From the NCBI GenBank assembly GCA_934255435.1, contig CAKQNZ010000018.1:1-20571 (forward strand): a DNA stretch of 20,571 nucleotides, read 5' to 3'. The position numbers and the translations under genes are program-made. Positions 15,418 through 20,571 of the stretch are shown piece after piece. Under the pieces are notes generated by a model. It searched no databases. It worked only from the letters and a program-made list of their open reading frames with translations, and was not told where the DNA came from. Each line of letters opens with the position of its first letter. Position 1 is the stretch's first letter. Source of the DNA: an uncultured Clostridia bacterium (GTDB lineage: Bacteria > Bacillota > Clostridia > Peptostreptococcales > Anaerovoracaceae).

Positions 15418-15449
15418 CTGCTCAGATGGTCATTGTACTGTCTGAGCAG
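15418..15449 (-). other. Intercistronic hairpin between rseP and ispG
   Basis: On the minus strand CTGCTCAGA and TCTGAGCAG form a perfect 9-bp stem with a 14-base loop, just before the ispG ribosome binding site. No T-run follows, so it is not a standard terminator. It may affect mRNA stability or ispG translation. Confidence 0.6.
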
Positions 15450-15456
15450 TTTTTTA

Positions 15457-16470
15457 TCAGCTGAATATAGGTGCGATGAACCTGACGATATCGTTCCATG
15501 TCACATACACCATCAGCAGCATCAGACATATTATACCTATGAAATGTATCTTTCCTTCTACTTCGTCTGTGACACGTCTGCCCGTTATCTTCCTGATAAG
15601 AAGGAAGATAAGTCTGCCTCCGTCAAGCGCCGGAAACGGCAGCATGTTCATGACAGCAAGGTTCAAACTGAGAAGTGCTGTCAGATAAACGACATATATC
15701 ACGCCTTCCTTGGCTGACTGGTTCACTGCATAGACTATACCCACAGGTCCGCTGAGTTCCTTCACTGCCACATCGCCTGTGAAAAGCTGTTTTATGACTT
15801 TGTACATCATGACAGTCATGTTGCCTGTATTCTTCACACCTGTCGTTATCGCTCCAGGTATGCTGTGTTTCATTTCGGGATTTATGCCGATCTTGTTGCG
15901 TTTCGACTCCTTGTCGTATTCAAGGTCTGCTGTGATTTTTTTCCGGCTGCCGTCACGCTCTACAACGATGTCAGCACTTTTCCTGCTGCTTTCACCGATA
16001 GCCGTTATGACGTCATTCCATTCTTTTACATCAGTGCCGTCAACTTTTACTATCCTGTCGCCGGAAACTATGCCTGCTCTTTGTGCCGGTGAATCATCGA
16101 TCACATTGCTGATCACTGTTGTCGCCTGTCCCACTGAAAAGGCTATTATTATCAGCAGTATCACAGCTGTAAGCAGGTTCATGAACGATCCTGCTGCCAG
16201 CACCAGAGCTCTCTGCCACGCAGGCTGGTTGTTGAATGCTCTCGCATCTTCAGAATCTTCGTCTTCGCCCTCCATAGCGCAGAAACCACCTATCGGCAAA
16301 AGCCTGACCGCATAAAGCGTCTCTCCCTTTTGTTTTTTGAATATCGCAGGTCCCATTCCTATGGCAAATTCATTGACCTTGACGCCGCATGCCTTTGCCA
16401 CGATGAAATGTCCCAGTTCATGGACGAATATAAGGATGCAGAATATTATCACTGCATAGATTATCGTCAT
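15457..16470 (-). CDS. rseP: Site-2 intramembrane zinc metalloprotease (RseP/RasP family)
   Basis: This is an M50-family protease that cleaves transmembrane segments of anti-sigma factors and signal-peptide remnants. In the 337 residues, HELGH at 17-21 sits in the first membrane segment as the zinc site. A second membrane segment lies at about 90-115 (LLTAVILLIIIAF). A single PDZ domain follows (about 120-190, with AGIVSGDRIVKVDG). The third catalytic motif NMLPFPALDGG is near residues 275-285, and there is a final membrane segment near the C-terminus. GGGAGGAG precedes the ATG. It lies 15 bases after dxr. The substrate anti-sigma factor is not in the window. Confidence 0.95.
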   Translation of the reverse strand: MTIIYAVIIFCILIFVHELGHFIVAKACGVKVNEFAIGMGPAIFKKQKGETLYAVRLLPIGGFCAMEGEDEDSEDARAFNNQPAWQRALVLAAGSFMNLLTAVILLIIIAFSVGQATTVISNVIDDSPAQRAGIVSGDRIVKVDGTDVKEWNDVITAIGESSRKSADIVVERDGSRKKITADLEYDKESKRNKIGINPEMKHSIPGAITTGVKNTGNMTVMMYKVIKQLFTGDVAVKELSGPVGIVYAVNQSAKEGVIYVVYLTALLSLNLAVMNMLPFPALDGGRLIFLLIRKITGRRVTDEVEGKIHFIGIICLMLLMVYVTWNDIVRFIAPIFS

Positions 16471-16485
16471 ATCTCTCTCCTCCCT

Positions 16486-17649
16486 TTATGCCAGCGTCCT
16501 GACATACTCTCTGATCTTCCTGTCTTCCTCCAGTATCTCTTCGAGACCAAGTCCGTACGATGGCTCATGTTCATTCATTATCTTCTCAAGATTATCCTGG
16601 ATGTCTGTGAATCTGATCCTGCCTTTAAGGAACATATCCACAAGGACCTCGTTGGCTCCGTTGAGGACCACAGGATAGCTGCCTCCTCTCCGGCTGGCTT
16701 CATATGCAAGATCTATAGTCCGGAAGACTTTCCTGTCTGCAGGATAGAAAGTCATACCATCTGCCAGAGAAAACAGATCAAGGCGCTTAACTCCTCCTTC
16801 TGTTTTGTCAGACGTCAGCTCCAGTCTTTCCGGATATGAAAAGGCATACGCTATAGGCACTCTCATATCGGGACTTCCCATCTGACCTATCACTGAACCG
16901 TCCTCAAACTCCACTGCAGAATGCAGTATGCTCTGTGGATGCACGACTACCTGTATATCATCTAGCGCCACATCGAAAAGCCACTTTGCTTCGATGACTT
17001 CAAGCCCCTTGTTCATCATGGTGGCAGAGTCTATGGTTATCTTGCTTCCCATTGACCAGTTCGGATGAGCAAGAGCCTGCTCAAGAGTCACTTCCTGCAG
17101 CTGCTCTTTCGTATATCCTCTGAAAGGTCCCCCTGAAGCAGTCAGCAGTATGCGCTTTATCCTGTTTCCTTCATTGCCCTGGAGGCTCTGGAATATGGCG
17201 CTGTGCTCGCTGTCCACGGGCAGCAGTCTCACGCCTTTTTCTCCGGCAAGTCTCATTACAAGCTCACCGCCTGAAACAAGTGTCTCTTTGTTGGCGAAAG
17301 CTATGTCCCTGCCGCTTTTTATAGCTGAGATCGTAGGCTCAAGTCCTCTCATACCCATAAGCGAGTTCAGTACCATGTCGCATCCGCTCATGGAAGCTAT
17401 CGTCTTCAGTCCTTCCGGTCCGTGATAGACATCAAGCCCCCTGAACCTGCGTGAAAGCTCAGCCGCATCTTCTGCATCTGCTACGGAAACAGCCTGCGGA
17501 CTGAATTTTTCTATCTGTGAACACAGCTTTTCTATATTCTTTGCACAGGAAAGTGCCACCACCTGGAACCTGTCTCTGTTTTTTTCTATAACATCGAGAG
17601 CCTGGGTGCCTATGGACCCTGTACTCCCCAGTATCGAAATCTTTTTCAT
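16486..17649 (-). CDS. dxr: 1-deoxy-D-xylulose 5-phosphate reductoisomerase
   Basis: Dxr converts DXP to MEP using NADPH, the first committed step of the MEP pathway. The 387-residue protein begins MKKISILGSTGSIG, with the NADPH-binding GSTGSIG at 8-14. The metal-binding region is PVDSEHSAIFQ, and the catalytic flap shows ASGGPFRG and HPNWSMGSKITID. The ATG at 17649 matches the family N-terminus. A GTG at 17679 would add ten residues without family support. The ribosome binding site is weak (CAGG). It is 66 bases from cdsA and acts in the same pathway as ispG two genes later. Confidence 0.96.
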   Translation of the reverse strand: MKKISILGSTGSIGTQALDVIEKNRDRFQVVALSCAKNIEKLCSQIEKFSPQAVSVADAEDAAELSRRFRGLDVYHGPEGLKTIASMSGCDMVLNSLMGMRGLEPTISAIKSGRDIAFANKETLVSGGELVMRLAGEKGVRLLPVDSEHSAIFQSLQGNEGNRIKRILLTASGGPFRGYTKEQLQEVTLEQALAHPNWSMGSKITIDSATMMNKGLEVIEAKWLFDVALDDIQVVVHPQSILHSAVEFEDGSVIGQMGSPDMRVPIAYAFSYPERLELTSDKTEGGVKRLDLFSLADGMTFYPADRKVFRTIDLAYEASRRGGSYPVVLNGANEVLVDMFLKGRIRFTDIQDNLEKIMNEHEPSYGLGLEEILEEDRKIREYVRTLA

Positions 17650-17715
17650 AGTCTTTACCTGAAATGTCTTTCCAATCACCTGATATATAATCGTATACCG
17701 CAGGCTTACATCACT

Positions 17716-18507
17716 TTACGGCATATATCCTATCACAAGACAGATGTAATAGTACACCATCGGTCCTGTGAACAGCACGCTGTCGAATCTGTCCAGGATA
17801 CCTCCGTGTCCCGGTATCAGATGTCCGTAGTCCTTTATGCCCATCTTGCGTTTGAAGATGGATGCTGTCAGATCACCGAACTGTGATACCACGCCGCCAA
17901 GCACACCGATGATGATACAGTGCACCAGTATATCCGGCATGAAAAAATATCCGAACAGTCCGCTGAGTATGACACTGCCAAGTATCCCTCCGACAGAGCC
18001 TTCGATAGTTTTCTTAGGGCTTATCTTAGGACACAGCTTGTGTTTTCCCAGCAGATATCCTGAAAAATATGCCATTATGTCTGTACCGAAAGCTGTTATG
18101 ACTATCAGCCACACCATCCTGCCGTATTCGCCCGACTGTTCCACCAGCGTTACATGGAACGAAAAGAACACGACATAGAATATGCCTGTTATAGTTGCCA
18201 TTGCATCTTCCAGCTTCCTGTGTTCGATATTGAACAGATACAGCAGGCTGACAAGAACAGTGCCGAAAAACCACAGCATATACCATTCAGGCTTCTCGCA
18301 GAACAGATTTATCACATAAAGTGCTGCTGCTGCCACGCATGCGATACTGTAGCTGGGTTTCACATCCATCTGTCTGAACCCGTTGTAAAACTCCCTGACT
18401 CCCATGAGTCCTATAACGAAGCACCCTGCAAAAAGCACATATCCGCCAAGCACGAGTATGATAAGCAGAGGCAGCATTATCAGACCTGACAATACTCTTG
18501 TTTTCAT
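17716..18507 (-). CDS. cdsA: Phosphatidate cytidylyltransferase (CDP-diglyceride synthase)
   Basis: CdsA makes CDP-diacylglycerol from CTP and phosphatidic acid, the branch point of phospholipid synthesis. The 263-residue protein is highly hydrophobic with about seven to eight membrane segments. Near the C-terminus it carries the CDS signature, running from SIFKRKMGIKD through PGHGGILDR. Its ATG overlaps the uppS stop codon by one base (TAATG), and its GGAGG lies within the end of uppS. The two genes are therefore very likely translationally coupled. Confidence 0.96.
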   Translation of the reverse strand: MKTRVLSGLIMLPLLIILVLGGYVLFAGCFVIGLMGVREFYNGFRQMDVKPSYSIACVAAAALYVINLFCEKPEWYMLWFFGTVLVSLLYLFNIEHRKLEDAMATITGIFYVVFFSFHVTLVEQSGEYGRMVWLIVITAFGTDIMAYFSGYLLGKHKLCPKISPKKTIEGSVGGILGSVILSGLFGYFFMPDILVHCIIIGVLGGVVSQFGDLTASIFKRKMGIKDYGHLIPGHGGILDRFDSVLFTGPMVYYYICLVIGYMP

Positions 18508-19232
18508 TATTTCCTACCTCCGAATCGCCGCTCACGGCTCTGGTAATCTGCAATAGCTTTTTCGTATTCCTCCGGTGTAAAATCCGGCCACATCACTTCC
18601 GGGAAAACAAGTTCACTGTATGCGCTCTGCCACAGCAGGAAATTCGAAAGTCTCAGCTCGCCGCTGGTCCTTATGATCAGCTCCGGATCGGGAACATCGT
18701 AGTATTTCTTTCCTGTATAAAGATATTCTGATACCGTATCTTCTGTTATGTCATCTGCTGATATGATCCCTGCTGCCGTGTCACGTGCTATCTGCTGTAC
18801 GGCCTTCTTTATCTCGTCTCTGCCTCCGTAGTTCAGCGCTATATTGAACTGCAGTCCTGTATTGTTTTCTGTTGCCTCAAGAGTACGTTCAAGGCTCCTG
18901 ACTGCATCGTCCGGAAGAGAGCTGTAATCCCCCAGAACCTTTACTCTGACATTGTTTTCGATCAGCCCTTTAAGGTCACTTTTGACATATGCCACCAGCA
19001 GCTTGAATATACCTGAAACCTCTGCAATGGAGCGTTTCCAGTTTTCAGTGGAGAAGGCATATACCGTAAGATATTCTATTCCAAGTTTATCGGAATGATC
19101 CACTATGTTCTTCATAGCTTTCATCCCTGCATTATGTCCTGCCAGTCTTGGCAGTCCTTTGTTTTTAGCCCATCTGCCGTTGCCGTCCATTATTATGGCT
19201 ATATGGCGGGGCATCCTGTCTTTATCCAACAT
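18507..19232 (-). CDS. uppS: Isoprenyl transferase (undecaprenyl diphosphate synthase)
   Basis: UppS is a cis-prenyltransferase that makes the C55 lipid carrier for peptidoglycan and wall polymers. The 241-residue protein shows IIMDGNGRWA at 13-22, with catalytic Asp16, and GLPRLAGHNAG for diphosphate binding. The C-terminal RTSGELRLSNFLLWQ includes the Arg and Ser residues that bind IPP. The ribosome binding site is poor (only AGG) and follows an intercistronic hairpin. An ATG seven codons in could be used, but it has AGG directly against it. The gene consumes the products of dxr and ispG in the same operon. Confidence 0.96.
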   Translation of the reverse strand: MLDKDRMPRHIAIIMDGNGRWAKNKGLPRLAGHNAGMKAMKNIVDHSDKLGIEYLTVYAFSTENWKRSIAEVSGIFKLLVAYVKSDLKGLIENNVRVKVLGDYSSLPDDAVRSLERTLEATENNTGLQFNIALNYGGRDEIKKAVQQIARDTAAGIISADDITEDTVSEYLYTGKKYYDVPDPELIIRTSGELRLSNFLLWQSAYSELVFPEVMWPDFTPEEYEKAIADYQSRERRFGGRK

Positions 19233-19251
19233 AAATTACCTGTATTCCATA

Positions 19252-19279
19252 ACAGATGTGACCTTTCAGCCACATCTGT
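19252..19279 (-). other. Intercistronic hairpin between frr and uppS
   Basis: On the minus strand ACAGATGTG and CACATCTGT form a perfect 9-bp stem with a 10-base loop, 19 bases before the uppS ATG. It lacks a T-run. Because the uppS ribosome binding site is weak, the hairpin could influence uppS expression relative to pyrH-frr. Confidence 0.6.
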
Positions 19280-19299
19280 CATCTCCCGCTTTCTTAAAT

Positions 19300-19857
19300 T
19301 TATACTTCGAGAATTTCTTTCTCTTTTGCTGCAACGATATCATCGATGCTCTTTACTGCCTTGTCGATGTCCTTCTGGATATCGTCCAGTGTTGATTTTG
19401 CATCGTCTTCAGTGAAGTCTCCGGCTTTTTCCATCTTCTTTACCTTATCGTTGGCTTCTCTTCTGAGATTCCTGATGGCTACCTTTGTATCTTCACCCAT
19501 CTTCTTTACAGTCTTGGTGAGTTCCTTTCTTCTTTCTTCTGTTACCTGCGGTATCTGGAGTCTTATGACTTTACCGTCATTGGCAGGTGTTATGCCGATG
19601 TTCGCTGTATTTATGCCCTTTTCGATATCAGGTATGCTCTTGGGATCGAAAGGTGATATCAGCAGTGTACGTGGTTCCGGAACGGAAATGTTCGCCAGCG
19701 CCTTCAGCGGTGTCGGTGAACCGTAGTAATCCACCATGACCTTATCCACTAAAGCTGCGTTGGCACGTCCTGCTCTTACTGTAGCCAGCTCCTCTTTGAG
19801 CACGCTGATGCTTTTTTCTATTTTGCCGTCCATGTTCTTGATATCAAAATCACTCAT
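19300..19857 (-). CDS. frr: Ribosome recycling factor
   Basis: RRF acts with EF-G to split the post-termination ribosome. The 185-residue length is standard. The protein has the expected three-helix bundle with the motifs VRAGRANAALVD and PEPRTLLISPFD, and IPQVTEERRKEL in the middle. The C-terminal half is a long charged coiled coil. GGAGG lies 8 bases upstream of the ATG. It follows pyrH by 18 bases, the nearly universal pyrH-frr pair. Confidence 0.97.
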   Translation of the reverse strand: MSDFDIKNMDGKIEKSISVLKEELATVRAGRANAALVDKVMVDYYGSPTPLKALANISVPEPRTLLISPFDPKSIPDIEKGINTANIGITPANDGKVIRLQIPQVTEERRKELTKTVKKMGEDTKVAIRNLRREANDKVKKMEKAGDFTEDDAKSTLDDIQKDIDKAVKSIDDIVAAKEKEILEV

Positions 19858-19875
19858 TTTATAATCCTCCGAAAG

Positions 19876-20571
19876 TTATTTTACGATAGTTCCTATTTTT
19901 TCTCCACATACGGCCTTCATGACGTTGCCTTCGTCAGAAAGCGCAAATACATGTATCGCTATACCGTTGTCCCTGCAGAGCGATGCAGCTGTAGAATCCA
20001 TTACCTTGAGGTCTTTTTCAAGGACCTCCTTGTGGGTAAGGGACTCGTATCTCACAGCGTTCGGATCCAGTTCAGGATCTGCTGAATATACAGCATCCAC
20101 TTTCTTGGCAAGAAGTATCACCTCAGCATCTATCTCCGCAGCTCTCAGTGCGGCTGTCGTATCCGTCGAGAAAAACGGATTTCCTGTACCTGCTCCGAAA
20201 ATAACGACTTTGCCATGTTCAAGATGACTTATGGCTTTTCGTCTCACATACGGCTCTGCCACTTCTCTCATCTCTATTGCTGTCTGTACTCTTGTAGGGA
20301 TACCCTCAGCCTCGAAAGCATCCTGCAGAGCCATCGAGTTCATAACAGTCGCCAGCATCCCCATATAGTCTGCTGTAGCTCTGTCCATACTCTTACTTGT
20401 CCTGCCACGCCAGAAATTGCCGCCACCTACTACTACTGCTACTTCTACTCCCATGGATCTTACGTCTTTGATCTGGGCAGCCACTTTTTTAAGCATATCT
20501 TCATTGATGCCAAAACGGTTGCTGCCTGCAAGGGCCTCACCACTTATTTTGAGCAAGACACGTTTATATTT
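19876..20571 (-). CDS. pyrH: UMP kinase, 5' end cut by the window edge
   Basis: PyrH phosphorylates UMP to UDP, feeding RNA, wall-precursor and CTP synthesis. It belongs to the amino-acid-kinase fold and is not a typical NMP kinase. The visible 231 residues begin [14 protein letters not shown] and run off the window, so probably only a few N-terminal residues are missing. A TTG at 20556 lies inside the conserved first strand and is not a start. Motifs are [24 protein letters not shown] and [13 protein letters not shown]. It heads the visible part of the operon. Its promoter is outside the window. Confidence 0.96.
   Translation of the reverse strand, partial: KYKRVLLKISGEALAGSNRFGINEDMLKKVAAQIKDVRSMGVEVAVVVGGGNFWRGRTSKSMDRATADYMGMLATVMNSMALQDAFEAEGIPTRVQTAIEMREVAEPYVRRKAISHLEHGKVVIFGAGTGNPFFSTDTTAALRAAEIDAEVILLAKKVDAVYSADPELDPNAVRYESLTHKEVLEKDLKVMDSTAASLCRDNGIAIHVFALSDEGNVMKAVCGEKIGTIVK

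Noticed and set aside
17650..17715. Internal promoter before dxr (TATATA near 17681)
   Set aside because: No acceptable -35 element lies at the right distance, and the gap is short within an otherwise continuous gene row.

Overview
This window is a block of bacterial housekeeping chromosome in which every protein gene lies on the minus strand. Gene content and order (pyrH-frr-uppS-cdsA-dxr-rseP-ispG-polC, then rimP-nusA-ylxR-ylxQ-infB-rbfA-nrnA-truB-ribF), the use of PolC, the presence of YlxR and YlxQ, AGGAGG-type ribosome binding sites and the MEP isoprenoid genes point to a low/mid-GC Gram-positive anaerobe of the class Clostridia. I cannot name a genus.

Reading in the direction of transcription (high to low coordinates), the first unit (20571 to 10525) carries UMP kinase (5' end outside the window), ribosome recycling factor, undecaprenyl diphosphate synthase, CDP-diglyceride synthase, two MEP-pathway enzymes (Dxr, IspG) around the site-2 protease RseP, and the replicative polymerase PolC. 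It links nucleotide, envelope-lipid and isoprenoid supply with replication. Next comes a single gene for a HisD-family dehydrogenase (10430 to 9150) with its own near-consensus promoter. It sits where polC and rimP are normally adjacent. The third unit starts from an extended -10 promoter at 9052-9080, has a strong hairpin in its leader, and runs rimP to ribF (8963 to 403). It covers ribosome maturation, transcription elongation/antitermination, translation initiation, small-RNA/pAp turnover, tRNA/flavin modification and ends at an intrinsic terminator (326-368).

The first 325 bases hold no protein gene. They begin with the 3' end of a plus-strand tRNA-Pro and its terminator. A palindrome-rich stretch follows, containing at least six hairpins with exactly three-base loops and two extra fragments of the tRNA-Pro 3' half, one inverted and one direct.

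The most notable protein observation is that PolC (1274 aa) lacks the 3'-5' proofreading exonuclease domain that is normally inserted in its PHP domain. Only about 20 residues stand at the insertion point, while every PHP metal-ligand position I can recognise is kept. No phage, insertion sequence, CRISPR array or defence genes are visible.
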